64,000 nt of DNA from Boswellia sacra. Lineage: Eukaryota > Streptophyta > Magnoliopsida > Sapindales > Burseraceae. The notes below the pieces were generated by a model. It was not told the DNA's origin, did not search any database, and was given only the letters and a program-made list of their open reading frames with translations. This document shows positions 25,021-38,625 of the stretch, piece by piece (position 1 is the first letter of the stretch; the number at the start of each line of letters is the position of its first letter). The translations under genes and the position numbers were made by a program. The DNA lies in assembly GCA_013180625.2 (NCBI GenBank), contig SNVD02013908.1:682001-746000 (forward strand), read 5' to 3'.

Positions 25021-27880
25021 TTTTTTTTTAGAAATATTTATATTTATATTTTTTAATTTGTGGTACCTATAGCATTTATAATTTTACCAGTTGCTATACA
25101 AATAAACTCACAAAAATTCAATATTAAATATAACATAAAAATACTCATTCATATTAACAAAAATATTATTACAGAATTTTCAAAATACAAGTACTTGTTT
25201 ACAAAAAATAATCCTAAATAACTTAAAATAACTAAATAAAAAACACTATACAATTAAATTCTGGGGCATCACATATTTTGGAGCCGATACACTTGAAACA
25301 ACTCTTCCATAATCTTCCAATAATTTCATCTTCTAATCTTATCTTTTTTGAAGCAATTTTATAGATATTTTCTCAAGCAAACGCCAACAAATCCTGCATA
25401 AAGTACAGTATAATATTACAAGTCAAACTGATGCGAGAACTGATTATACATTATACACAGTTTCCCCTCCAACAACGAGAACTGCCCACATGAAAAACTG
25501 ATTACCATTTGTGCTTTAGTGCAAACTTCTCAAAAGCCATAGCGGATTCTATCCATCTCATTAGAATACAAGCTCAAAACGTCTGAAAAAGAGCTCCATT
25601 CAAAAGTTTCTGCATTATATAATACAAGGCAAATATTAATTTGATAATGCTATGGTAAATTGTGTTGTTCTTGTCTTATGAGTGACATAAATATAAATTA
25701 TAGAAGTGATGATAATAATATTGAGTTTAGTCTTTTACTCATTCATTGGAGAATATTTTCTCTATAAAAATAACCCATTGAAGACCATAAACATTGAAAG
25801 AAATAAAAATTAATTAAAATAAATGATGTAATAGATGATAAGACATTATCAAATCACCTACCACATTAGATACTATAACATTAATAATTAGATAATGCCT
25901 ATAAATCTAAAAGAATAATATTACACTTACACTTGATTTATAATAATTTTTTTTACAACTTGAATTGATAAAATATTAATGGATAGATAATTATCATCAT
26001 CCTTCATTTATTTTTTTCATCTAACAATATTTTACCAACTCAAATTATTAGAAATATTGATTATAGATGAATTAAAGATGTAACATTATTTCATCCAGAA
26101 TTATAAAGCCAACTAAACTTCCACATTCTCACTTTTGTGCAAATCAAATCTGACGAGATTACACTTGATTTTGTGAGAATCTGTCTGATTTGCTTACATT
26201 GAGAGGAAAAAAAAAGTTGCTCAAACTGCTCGATCACAGAAGTATTTAATTTATAATATAGATGTGAACTTTAAATGTGCGCAGATACACAGTAAATGCC
26301 AAGATAATGACTCTTTTATGGCTGCATGTATTCAACCACTATAATGCTCATTAACTGACAAAAAGAAAACCATTCTCAAAAGGAATCTGTCTTTCAGTAG
26401 CCAATGGTTTTTGTTTCCCAGAATTGTCAACTTTTTAATTCAAACATATGATTTCAGCTTCCAAATTTCAATGTTATTCTCTGATTTCTGAATGGGAATC
26501 ATTCTTACATTGCAGTAACAATGTTTGAAAACCAAGCGTGAAATGAGCCAATCACAGAAGGCATAGCGTGTCAAAGCCAGCGATGGGACTTGCTTTCATT
26601 TTCGGTTTTTAACATTTAAGAATGTATTAATTAAGATATCTAAACTGTCAAATGATATCTGAATGCCTCAGTTGTGTCACCACACAGTCCACTGTCTGTC
26701 ATGCAAGGCCCTCTCTTCTAGATCTTGGCAAAGTCAAACTAAAAGTGCAACTTGGCCAATCATACGAGCCCTGGTGCACCAGTCACGAGACGTGGCCCTT
26801 TCTTATGAGTCAGTTAATTTGGTCCACTACAATCATTGATCATTCAATACAACTCGCTGAAATTTGTAATCCAAGACGATTTCATGAGTGACATAGACCT
26901 TAGCGCTTTTTATCACTCCCGCGGCTGGAGAATACCTTACAATTATACGTCATAAATCCACAGAACGATAAGTTTACATTCTTACATAATGAAACGAACT
27001 TGCATTATTGTTTATATATGCTAGTCTTTTCTCGATGTTTAATATTTCTATTGACTTCTTAAGAGCTCGTGACTTCTATCTAGGACTGATAAAATCTATC
27101 TATTAATCTTCAATTCTATGTATCTTTGGAAAAAAGAAGTGGCAAGTATCACAATGATTATTATAACAAGATGGAAAAAGCTATTTATGCTTCACTTATA
27201 ACTATATCAACATTAATGTGTTTGAGAAAGTTTAGGCGTTTCATACTTTGTTATTGAATAATATATGTGTTCATACAAGCAGTAACATTTTGGAATTCAA
27301 CATATTTCAATCATCAATCAACCCCTTTCTAATTCTAGATTATGTGCATGCTAGTACAAATTAAATACTAGTTTTCATATAATTGACAACGCGACAAATT
27401 TTCGCTTTTTAAAAATTAAATATTATTATAGATTCAAAACGGTAATAAAAAAATGATTCTTTATGTACACGTGTGAGAATTGTTGGAATAACTTTTTTAT
27501 ATATAAAGTTAAGAAATTTTATTCTCAAAAAATTCATTTAATTTCCATTAGCACGACACCTAAATAGATTCTCCATATATAACTTTCAAACTTTTAAATT
27601 CTTACAATTTTGAATATTGATGGTATTAATGGAAAATTATTTATTAATATAAACATCTTCTATAATATAAGGGTCATCATAATACACTAACTTAATAGTC
27701 GATAATAAGTTCATTTAACATTATGTATATATTTATATGCCTTTGAAGAAATAAAAAAGTGTACTATTCAAAACAATAATAAGAATAATAAAGGTCACCA
27801 AAAGTTCCAAAAGTTTCCTTATAATCAAGAAGTTAAATGTCATGTATCCACTCTAATCATGTGACATGTATTACAGTTGC
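25021..27880. other. AT-rich spacer, probably partly internal CACTA sequence
   Basis: The first several hundred bases after the CACTA end have no ORF. The rest, up to the next promoter, is AT-rich. A less AT-rich block at 26650-26890 has an open frame of 79 codons, but I see no family likeness. Confidence 0.35.
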
Positions 27881-28314
27881 CTATAAATAAGCTTCCAAAA
27901 CTTTCATTTGGAGTCTTATCTCCGCCTCTCCCTTTCTCCATAGAAATTATCAACATTGCCATTTTATATGCTATTTTCTTTTCTCATTACCTTCTCTAGC
28001 CACAAACTATCCCCAATAACCTCTTTTACTTGTTAATTTCTAGAGTAAATTCCTAACCTTTTTATATAAATTAGCCACCTTAATTTTCACAAGGTCAATC
28101 ATTTAGGAGACTGTTGCAGGGGAAATTGCATGAATTTTTCCCTTCATATATTTCTTTTTTGATTCACTTAGATTTATACATGCATGCAATTCCACACTAG
28201 TTTTACATGAACATATAATGCTTCACTTCTGACTCTTTTGTTCCTGTTTCTTGTATACAATATGTGCAGGAGTCTGATCCCGCTAGCTTATAAGCATTTG
28301 CAAAGGATTTACAG
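27881..28314 (+). promoter_or_regulatory. Core promoter and 5' untranslated exon(s) of the 18-exon gene
   Basis: CTATAAATA at 27881-27889 is a good TATA box, followed by a pyrimidine-rich leader (CTCCGCCTCTCCCTTTCTCC). A candidate small non-coding exon lies at 28270-28314, between a TGTGCAG acceptor and an ACAG/GTAAAT donor. The coding exon itself starts at about 29506 after a TTCACAG acceptor. Transcript evidence would be needed to fix the leader. Confidence 0.45.
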
Positions 28315-29518
28315 GTAAATTACACAAAACTCAAGAGATCTGTCAACCATGAAACTTTTTATGCATTTTTATTAATTGTTTGATCCGTTAACATTTCTTA
28401 CTGTACCTATACTTTCAACTCTCCGTCTAGTGGGCTGACGTATTTCTTTAAAGAACAAAGAAAACTGATCAGCCGACCCAAAAGACCAAATGGATCATAT
28501 ATCCATGAAAAAAAAAAAGAAAGAGAGCATGCATGGCCTTTGACATTAGAATTGGCCTTGAGACCAAAATTTAATTGCAACACTTGAAAGAGTACTGTCA
28601 ATTACCAGAGATCGAAGACAATGCATAATCCATGGAAGATGAACCATGCAAGCGGCTATATGCATATGCTGTAAAGTTTGGTCGACAATCTTGCCGGAGA
28701 AATGAGTAGCTTTGTCAAGATTTAAATTGACACAAGGAGACTTTCTCTTCTCGAGGCATTTTCCCATTTTTAGCAAATGTTATTAATATTTCCTTTGTCT
28801 TTTAGAAGGAAAAGGCTTGCTGGACTTGCGTCAACTCCATAATCAAGTGCCAAAGTCAAAGGATTCCTACTTGACCATTCGCCGAATGTATGATAGATAA
28901 TTTTTTGGGGTCCACACGATTTTAAATGAACTATAAAACAGACGAAGACAAAAAAGATAATAATAATAATAAAAAAAAACATATTAATACCCGTATAGAG
29001 AGATTTATCCGGTTTCTGTAAGTGATTATTTACTTTTGTTTATGATCATTTTACATTCTAATTTGTTTTCATGTCAAAAGCTTCTGTGAAATTCATTCTT
29101 AATCAATTGTGTTGCTAAAATCAATTTGAAGCTTCTTTGCAACAAATTTAAAGAAAGGTATGTAAAATTTATCATGGTGTTGTATAGAGTATACATAATA
29201 GCTAGACATGCATGTTAATTAATGTCAAAGCCACGGTGGACTGTTGTCATCATCAATTTATCAACATTTCGAATACATAATTGATGATCATCGATCTCCG
29301 GGTTCCAACTTGATCAAAGTTTTTGAACTTTGTTCTATATGTGCAACCCAGACTCCCAAGTTTATTCTTAGAGGAAATGATGAGGGAGTAACGCTCTAGC
29401 ATTTAATTTTGTCTGCTTGCATGATAAAATAACACTTTTTGCTTGCTTAATTTGTGAATCCATCTATACATATAATTAGATATTAATACTGTAAATTGTT
29501 CACAGTGATTCGATTCAG

Positions 29519-32500
29519 ATGGAGGCTGACTCAACTGGTGATATAGGTGATTCTTTGATGTTCGACTTCGACTTTGATGAAGAGATTCCCTTAATTGAGA
29601 ACCCGCATTCTCAGGCACATCCTAGTCAGCAGAATGAAACAGTAGCGAATCTCTCAAATGTGTGTAGTAACAACTAATCTCTTTAAATTCCTTTTTTTTT
29701 TTTAATTATAAAGGAACTGAATAATGAAAATTATTTTTTTCGCCAGGAGAAGCTAGGATCTTCATCTGCTCAGACTAAGAATGCTGAAGATTTGAATTCT
29801 TCTCTCGCGAATGCTTCGAACCTTGCAGTATTAATGAAGACACCATCTAGTACTAATCGGGATCCACCTACAGGAACGACACCATCAGCCAACCGTCCAA
29901 CAACAGTAAACTTTAATTTGTTTGCTTCAATTTAACATTGATAACTGATCAACCATTTATATCGGTTACTTATCCTGATATATATATAATTGGTTTATAT
30001 GTTCACCAGGAGAGCTCTGAACTCCCCCCATCAGCTAAAGAAAACAATGAGCTGCCTCTATCGGATAAGGTGAACACTGATGGGAGCCTCTCAGGACATG
30101 AGCAACATATTACTCAAGCTGCCACAAAAACTCCACTGTCAGGCGCGCCGCAGCCGCAGCCCCATGTTTCAACAATGGTAAGAATAAAATATATCGTTTT
30201 AATATATAATTAGCTATTATTTACATTTTGATTATATATGCATGCATGTTTCATGGTTATTTCTCAACTTTTATTGTCATTGTTTGTCTGCATGCCTGTA
30301 TTTGTTGAATCCTTGCCTTCTAATTAAGCGGCATTAATTCATTTATGGAGTCATTCACATATCAGATTATGCATTTTTTTTAATTTAAAAATTTAGCACA
30401 ATTTTTAAGTCATGTTATCTATCTTTATTCGCGGTTTGGAAATTAAAAGAATATTTTATTAAATATAATTTAGTTACTCTCCAAACCCTTTCATTAGAAT
30501 ACATCGAGAGTTTCTTACTTTATATTAAATTTTTTGAGTTCGTACCCTTTGGAACGCAAACCCTAGCTTCTAGATCTAGACTTTTTTTTTTTGGTTGTTA
30601 TTAATAATTACATACCAATTTTATTTAGTATAGAAACAACAATATCAAAATGAAAACATGCAATAATTAGACCCATAAGTATTAATGATTACACACGAAT
30701 TGTTTAATTAAATTATAAATGTAAAAAAAAAAACTTCATATATATATATATATATTGGAATTTGATTAGTTAAACATGATTCAAGACTCCATCGTCCATG
30801 TCACTCCCTTATTTCACACGCCGGAACTAAATAGAATATTTTGTATCTTTCATGATCTTTTTGCTAACGTTTTCTCATCTGAAGTGCGCGCGCACGTGCG
30901 TACACACACATATATATATGATTTTGCTTGATCTCCTATTTATTTATAGAGGAAATTTAATTTACTTTAATTTTAATTCATTATTGCTTGGTGCCTGAAA
31001 CTTTGTGTTTACTATTTTAGTTTATTTGTGGCCTGCAGAATGAGCAAATTGGGAACTCAACTGCCCCCTTGCAGCCCTCGAATTCTTTGGTAAATGAAAA
31101 AAACCTAGGGATATGATCTGAACACACTACGCATCAACTATTCTGATACAAATTTTTTATCGCTTTTTGTTGTCCACTGGGAGCATGTGGAGCGAGGATC
31201 ATCGAGTGGAAGTAACCAGTCACTACAAAATTTTTCAAATTCCAGTCAGAACCTCTCCGGATCAACATTTCCAGGTTTTGGAGGCCCTGATCCTAATTCG
31301 GCTGGAAATGCTACAAATGTGCTTCAAGCAGAATCATCTTTCTTCCGTTCTCCATTGGCAGGGACTAGCCCGCAGCAATGCCCTCCAATGACGGTATATA
31401 CATATATATATGCATGAAATCTTCATCCTTTATATAGTGATGACTAGCTTTAATTTAATTCTCTTGTTGAAAGTATTAGATGCCAAGCATAATTAGTATG
31501 CGTAAAGCAGGTCAGTTATTTGATTTTCTTCATGATAATTAACCAACAGGCGAAAATGATTACAAATATGGGTATAGTTCCTCCCTTTAATTCAGAAGAT
31601 GAGATTAATTTGAATAGTCCACATAATCTCATTACTCCTGCAAATGGCCTCCAAAATGAGCTACCGTAAGTTAATATCTTTGCATGTTTTGCTATACATG
31701 TACAATTTTACTTCCTATCCTTACCAGTGCGTACATTAATTCCATTGCTAATTAATTTTCTATTTGCTGCCAATTACGTTCATTATTTTAGTCAACAAGG
31801 GATGAATCCAGTCAATTTATCCTCCACATTATCTGCTGATCAACTTGCACAGAATCAGAATCAGCCAACACTTCTTCCTAGTTACCCAACTTCTTTCCCT
31901 CAGAGCTCCGTGAGTACTCATGATGAACTTTATTCATTGACTATCTTCTATGTTTAATTATCTAAACAGTATCTTACATTGTATAAGTTGTTTGCCATGA
32001 CAGACCGGGTTTGTTAATCCACAGCTACCCCCTTGGCTTGCTGATCTGAATACTCCTTATATGCCTTTGACTTCATCGAGGTATATATTTGACTTACGAG
32101 TTAGTTCATATTGATGTGGTTATCAGTAAAATTGTACCGTCGATTATGCATTTAATTTTATATGTGTGCTTATTAACTTGTATTTACAATTCTTGGATTT
32201 TAGGCCTCTAATAAATCCGTTCCAGGCTCCTGCTAGCATTTTTGATCCACAATGTGCCAACCCTATGCTACCCGGATCCCCTATGCCTCTGAGGTACGTA
32301 CCTATTATCAAACGATTTATTTGACTGATCATAAGGCATCTGCACATTTTAATGTGTAATTAGAGGTACATATATAGATTGATTTGACCTCTATTTTAGG
32401 CCTCCGCATCCAGCTAATCAGCTACAACTTAATCAAGTCCCAGAGAATGTATTATTTAATCCACATACTGGATACTCTATGATACCCGGATACCCTATGC

Positions 32501-34342
32501 CAATCAGGTTTTCGGTTCAACTTTCATCTTCATATTTTTGCGAAAATGGAATTTGTTCATTCAAGTAGTGACTAGCAAGTCGTAAGTTGAATAAATGCTT
32601 TTATTTTGGTTTCAGGCCTCAGCATCTACCATACCAATCAAATCAATTCCCAATGGCACCTAATGTACAAGATCCCGAACGCGGTAACAATATGTTGCCC
32701 GTTCCTTCTTCTATGGCATTGAGTTTGAGGTAAGTGCTCTTTGGAAGCTAATAATTAATATGTGCTACTTGGGAAGTTATCCCTTGAATAAGATGGATGA
32801 ATCATTCTCATCAAGGTTTTATCGATACTTGGTTTTCTGAATTCAGTTCTCCAGAATTTTTTCAACTTAATCAAGCAGCTGCAGTGACACCTGATCCTGT
32901 ATCAAATTTAGAGAGTTTTAACTCCTTGCAACCCAGAGCTCCCTTTCCCCCAGTGTAACATGATCTTAATTCCCACTTTTCCAAATGTCATATACACAAT
33001 AATTAATGTTTCAGCTAATCTCATTTTCGTATAATTTGTTTCCATAAAGCAGGATTCAAGAGTTAAATGATCACAATCAGACAATGCCACCGGCAACTCA
33101 AATGCCTCCAGGGTATATTTTTCAAAAAAAAAAATTTACAATTATGGCAATTTTTTATCCTTTTTTTTTTTTGGCAGGCCACAGACTTTCCAGGAATTAT
33201 TAGACCATGCCGCTAGACCAAGTATGGGATACTCTATACCTGGCAGTTCTCAGCTAAATCCAGTTCTAAAGTCATCAACTCAACAAGTTAAAATTCTTTT
33301 CCTTTAAGATTAATTATTGAAACAATTAATTTACTTTTTAAATCATAATTGAATACTTGTATCTACGCAATATCTTTAGCAGGAAATTGGTGGTAACAAC
33401 CCTGCTGGAGCTGCAGTTCCTCAGTTGGAACTATCTCTGAGCAGCCGCGGCGAGGTATATTATGATCTCTATAGAGTACTGTATCATTCTATATATGAAT
33501 TACTGCTATTTGTCCCAAGTGATCATCAAGTTTCTTCGCTTGGCGACTCCTAATTATTTAACTGACTTTATATACTTTTTGTTATACTACAATATTCTAT
33601 TGTATACAGCAAACACATGTCGGACGACGACGAGGCCGTCGGACAAGCCGATATGAGCTGAGGGACTCTTCATTAGCAACTAAACGCTCAAAGACATCAA
33701 AATTTACGTATGTACGTACCGCTAGCTATCACATTTTTCTACCTTCAGCTTCTCTTTTCACTTCCATATGCATGCATGTCGGGTGTGTCAGAAACTGTAT
33801 TACGTTATCTTATGACATATTTATATATATAGTATCCCAAAATTTTCATTTATGTGACACTAGTACATATACCTAAGTCATAAATTAATATGGTATACAT
33901 GGAAATGTCAATATATGAAATATTATATCATTTCATGTTTAGATGAAAAATTCGGAATACTATCTCGAATATATGATATAACATTAATTAATATCCTCTT
34001 TAGAGATCATATGTATTATCATTTTTGGATATTATTTATCTTGGAGGAATTTTTGTTGCAGGAAAAAGGGTCGACTTCTCAATCTCAAGCGAACCAAAGC
34101 AACAACCCTTATGCTTACAATTATTTCAATATTTCAAGGTTGTTTCATTGAACTCAGATAGTCAAATTTCGTTCGCTTTTCTTTTCATCATCAAGTTCTT
34201 CTTAATTGCGATTCATGAAAATTGAAAATGAAAAGTTGTGTGTAATATTTTCAGGCCACTAAAGAATACGGTATACGATCCGATATTTGAGAGCATTGGC
34301 CTTCCTATCGATCCCCATCTAAGGCTATTTAAATTCGAGTAA
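29519..34342 (+). CDS. Unrecognised 655-residue disordered nuclear-type protein with EAR-like motif
   Basis: Eighteen exons keep one frame: 29519-29659, 29747-29905, 30010-30177, 31039-31089, 31184-31393, 31550-31665, 31792-31909, 32004-32080, 32204-32293, 32400-32507, 32616-32729, 32847-32954, 33053-33112, 33178-33286, 33383-33454, 33610-33711, 34062-34138 and 34255-34342. The protein starts with an acidic segment (SLMFDFDFDEEIPL), is then Ser/Pro/Gln/Asn-rich, has LELSL (residues 558-562), which fits the EAR repression motif, then a basic GRRRGRR cluster (572-578) that could be a nuclear localisation signal. It ends in a conserved-looking block, NTVYDPIFESIGLPIDPHLR. I do not recognise the family. 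A transcriptional co-repressor role is inference from EAR plus basic cluster. Exon 5 may start at 31184 or 31193. Exon 12 uses the donor GT/GTAACA. Confidence 0.75.
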
Positions 34343-34742
34343 TTAATTCCTTCCTTTTACTTGGTCCTTTATCCCATTCGTTCATTTTCATTTTCCCTAT
34401 TAAGCATAAAATGATCCTTGTTGGGTAACTTTACAGGAAAAGATGCTAGTACCAGCGGCTTTGATGTGGACTCTTAATGCATGTTCCTTCAAATTCCTGA
34501 ATACTTCTCATGGTCCAAACGTATTTGTATATGTTTTTGAGGGGTGGTTAAGTTGGAACTTCCTTCATATACTTGTTATCTTATCCTTTTATAATTAACA
34601 TAGTGAATTGACCATAATTTTACATTCTGGTTCTTGTTTAGGTAGTCCTGATCAGTTATGAGTGTTGATCAGTATTGTTAATTTTCTTTTATGAATGTAA
34701 TGCCATGCTTTAATTTGGAAAAAAAAATAAAAAAACCACCTT

Positions 34743-35400
34743 CAGTGGCAAGAAGGCTCCACCTATTTGATCTTTCTTCACGGGACCATAGCCTAGGTCT
34801 AAGGGAGCCCGGGCCCCACCAAACTCAAAAAAAAATATTAAATTCTTTTTAAAATATAAATGGTATGCATTAGTCTTTTATATAACTAAATTCATGTGAT
34901 GATATTATTAATATTTGAATTGATGGACCCACAAATTTTTGTTTTTATTATACTTCATTAAATATTCTTTAAATAGGAAAATAATACTTTCCAATTAAAT
35001 AATTTTTTTGTATAAATAAATTTCTTGTTAGAGGAATAATTTTATCCTATGTGTTAAATAAAAAAGAAAAGTAGTAAATATTCATAATATTTTAATTTAT
35101 ACACAAATACTTTAGTTACATATATTTAAAGAGAAATCGCAAAACATTTAGCATAGAATCGATTTCTTAAATATGAAAGAACGTCAAATTCTTTTTCAAT
35201 ACATGATTAAGTTGATACAATTTTAATATAGTTATTATATTTTTTTTACATGTTATTGAATTAATAATATTATTTTTGTTTTTTATTATATAAATTTTTA
35301 TTGGTATATTTTTATTTAATTTATCAATAATTTTTTTTATAATTAACCTGCCCACCCACCCACCCTCCTCCAGAAAAAATTAATTCTACGTCTGCCACTG
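34743..35400. mobile_element. Small TIR element with CAGTGGC ends
   Basis: The left end is CAGTGGCAAGAAGG and the right end, read on the other strand, is CAGTGGCAGACGTAG. GGGCCC-rich sequence sits inside the left end and CCCACCCACCCACCC inside the right end, with a very AT-rich interior. No target-site duplication is evident, so the class is uncertain. Confidence 0.4.
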
Positions 35401-35539
35401 TGTATCGTCATTTATTGAAATTGAAACTCTAGCTACCTGTTAGTTTTGAGTTTTGAGTTGAAAGCATCACTGATTGTAAATAAATTTTAAGCTGAGTTGT
35501 GATTCTTGTGAATATTGAAGTACCAAAAATAAGGACTAT

Positions 35540-36631
35540 GGTGCTGTTTGATTCAACCACACTTAAGTCTGAATCTGTTCAAATTGAAGTGATTCAAATA
35601 ATTATTTTTATTTGTTTTGATTTCTAATCACTTAATTTCAGACAATAAGGACTGAATTGAAAAAGTGAAAATATTTCATTTTTTTTCTTTAAAACATCTT
35701 AATATCTAAAAATACCATAATTACTCTTCTTTATAAAATCAAAATAAATTATCATTTAGCTTTCAATTAACTTAATTTTTTCAACAAAACATATTTAATA
35801 TAATATTGGAATAATAAAAATTGGATATGATTTTATATTGCTACTGGCAACCATAGCCGTCACTGGACAGTCATCATCATTGCCGTCAGCCGATGTCGGA
35901 GTCATGCATCCGATGACACCACTATGACTGGCTCCACTCAATCTACAAGTCCATCGGAGTAGTTTCAGATGATAGAACGGTGTTTTTCCAAAAAAGGCTA
36001 AGAAACCTTTGGCCAGCCATATATTTATGGACCTTTAATAGCCAAACAACGTCATATCTTCTAAAACTACTCTAATATCTTTCTAGATCGAGTGTAGTCA
36101 ATTATGGTGGTCTCGAAAGTGCCACCGGATGTGAGACATAACGGCGATGGCGACATTGACTTCCGATGAGTTCTCCATTTCTTAGACTTTTTCAAATTTT
36201 TATTTTTTAAAGTAAAATTAATAATAAAAAATTTATAATTATTTATATACATAAATACATGGATTTTTCATATACTGATATATTCCTATTTTTATAATAG
36301 ATAAGTTAAATACTATATTTAATGTATAATATATTTTTCATATTTTAATAAGTATATATTTTTATAATTGGTAGGTTGATAATTTATAATTGAGATTTTG
36401 ATTTAATTTTCTTAATTATGTAATGTTTAAGGTTGACACAATAATAATATCTGCATCTTTTATTTTCCATAATAAGGATAAACATGTCAAACTTAAATTA
36501 AGTTATCTACTTGGCATTTAATTTTAGTTATATGAAAAGTTAAAAACAAACATACTATTAAGTGATATAAATTAAGTCTTATTAAATGTTAAGTTTGATT
36601 AAATCTTTAAGTAAAACAAACAAATAGCCCC
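35540..36631. mobile_element. MITE-like element with GGNGCTNTTTG inverted ends
   Basis: The left end is GGTGCTGTTTGATTC and the right end, reverse-complemented, is GGGGCTATTTGTTTG. Inside both, CTTAAG/CTTAAA-containing AT-rich sequence continues the similarity. A GC-richer block near 35840-36170 with several GCCGTCA/CCGATG motifs could be a second nested element. No target-site duplication was found. Confidence 0.4.
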
Positions 36632-36712
36632 TAAGTATGATGTCCCAGCTTTAAAATAATTGCCTAAGCTCAAAAGTTGCTAGTAGGTCCAGCTAGGAAT
36701 AGATTTTTCAAA

Positions 36713-37703
36713 GAGAAGTCTACAAATACCCTTGAGATTTGGCTTAACTGTTAGTCAACGACAGTCAAACTTTAAACTACTAGTTTGTAAGTGATTTTAA
36801 TTTTTGTTTGATTTGATTGAGGGTTTGGGTATTTGATAAAGAAAAGACACAAATCTCTCTTAAGGTTTCTTGAAATCCCACATATACACCTTAGTTTCTA
36901 AAAATCTCAAATATTCCCCGTTGTCTTCAATCTCCGTCAAGTTTTTTGTTATGTATATGAATAAAATTTATATTAATTCAAATGAAATAAAAAGGTGTTG
37001 TAATTCAAGAATTAATAAAGAATATAAATGAAATAAATATAATAAAAACAACTAATAATTTAGTATAAGTATATAAAAAAAAGTTCACCAACAAACACTT
37101 AAAAAAATTGACAAATATTTTTAATTTATTGTTGGTAAATAGTTGAATGAAAAATCTATAAAGGTATAAACTCATTTTCCTCTAAAGAAACATACTATTA
37201 AAATAACTTTGTTTCATTTTATATTTTTTGCATTTTTCTCTATTGTTTTTAATAAGAATCATAAGATTGGAAATGATTTTTTCTTGCAATTTACGGTGAA
37301 TGGCTACCCAATAGACTTTTATATTATTTTTAAAAAAATTAATAAAAATGTTTGTGCCCAAGTATTAATTTTTAAAAATAAATATACCTATTTAATATGT
37401 ACTCTATTATATTTTAAATTAATATACCTTTTTTAATAGTGAAGTTAAAAAACAACTTCATAAATATATTGATTCTATTGATATAATAATATAAAACTTG
37501 ATATAAATTGATTGGTGTGAGAAGTATGTAATATTTTATAAACTCGAAGTGCCATATGAAATTTCAAAAAATCTCATTTGTACCTTCTTTTATTAAATAC
37601 AAAAATTACCCTCTATCATATTAAAATTAAAGACTAATTTATCAGTTTAAAGTTTGGCTATCATTAACTGACAGTTATACTAAGGAGTGTTTGTAGACTT
37701 CTC
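36713..37703. mobile_element. MITE with long terminal inverted repeats (about 75 bp)
   Basis: The left end starts GAGAAGTCTACAAATACCC and continues through AACTGTTAGTCAACGACAG and CAAACTTTAAACT. The reverse complement of the right end starts GAGAAGTCTACAAACACTC and continues through AACTGTCAGTTAATGATAG and CAAACTTTAAACT in the same order. Long TIRs point to a Mutator-like derivative, but no 9-bp target duplication is obvious. The interior has no transposase. Confidence 0.6.
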
Positions 37704-37738
37704 TCTCTTTCTGGACTGTGAGAGAGCTCTGCTATTGC

Positions 37739-37960
37739 CAAAGGAAGGCCTCATGAGGTCACCTTTGGGCGATGCAGTAACCCCGTGGAAATCCACTTGG
37801 TGGAGAGATCAGTGACAACTACTGGTTCGTTCCCGTTTGTCGTTGTGCCGCTAAATATCCACTATAATGCTTGTACCAATGAACTGAAGCCAGAGGACCA
37901 TATTTTCTTCTCGTGCAAACTTGTCAGTCACCACACAGCAACAGGCTGGAGACTATTGCA
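37739..37960 (+). pseudogene. Orphan coding-like fragment ending at a splice donor
   Basis: From about 37739 one frame is open for more than 70 codons (through RPHEVTFGRCSNPVEIHL, FPFVVVPLNIHYNACTNEL, HIFFSCKLVSHHTATGWRLL) and stops at CAG/GTAAAT near 37960, like an internal exon. Base composition is much less AT-rich than its surroundings. I find no start, no partner exon and no family. It sits right beside the long-TIR MITE, so it may be a captured gene fragment. Confidence 0.35.
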
Positions 37961-38526
37961 GGTAAATACTCCGAATTTTCGTTAAATATACAATCATATC
38001 CAATTGTAAGAACTTGTTGACTTCAGCTGAATTAGAAAATATTTTCATAGCTGGTATTTTAGCATCTTATAAAGCCTTGAAATGGATTACTTCACTCCAA
38101 AAGGATGAAAAGAGAACATGAACAACAACTACAAGCTCCAAGCTTATTCTAATTTGAGATTGCTCATATGATCAAGTACCCAAAGAGTTCCGCTAACAAA
38201 TATGCAAAACAAGGAAAGAAAAAAGAAACTCAATTAAAATATTAACAGCATCACAGCTGTAACGGAATTGGCAAAGTATTGTTACTATAATTGCAGTACA
38301 AGCATTTTTTTTTCTCTCAACCGATTGCTCTCAGAGCAAGAACCCCTCTTTTATCTTAATATGGTGTTCTTCCTTTTCTTGGTTCCATAACCACCATACT
38401 TTTACATGTAGTATCTGTAAGAAGCAAACATAACACAATAACTTAAAAAAGTAGCATCAATGAAATATAAACCCAAAAACTCAAGCGCTAAGATAAATTC
38501 AAGTGCCAACTATATGTTACATGTGC

Positions 38527-38532
<6 letters not shown>

Positions 38533-38573
<41 letters not shown>
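38533..38573. repeat. (AT)n microsatellite
   Basis: About 18 AT units in a row, preceded by an imperfect CATA repeat. It lies within about 60 bp of the stop codon of the minus-strand gene at 38626, so probably in its 3' untranslated region. Confidence 0.9.
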
Positions 38574-38577
<4 letters not shown>

Positions 38578-38625
38578 ATGATACGCCAACCAAGACGCGA
38601 AATGTATGTTTTGCAAAAACCAACC

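Noticed and set aside
26652..26891. 79-codon open frame between the CACTA end and the 18-exon gene
   Set aside because: No family likeness, no splice partners and no promoter signal, and the length is within chance for a region of this composition.
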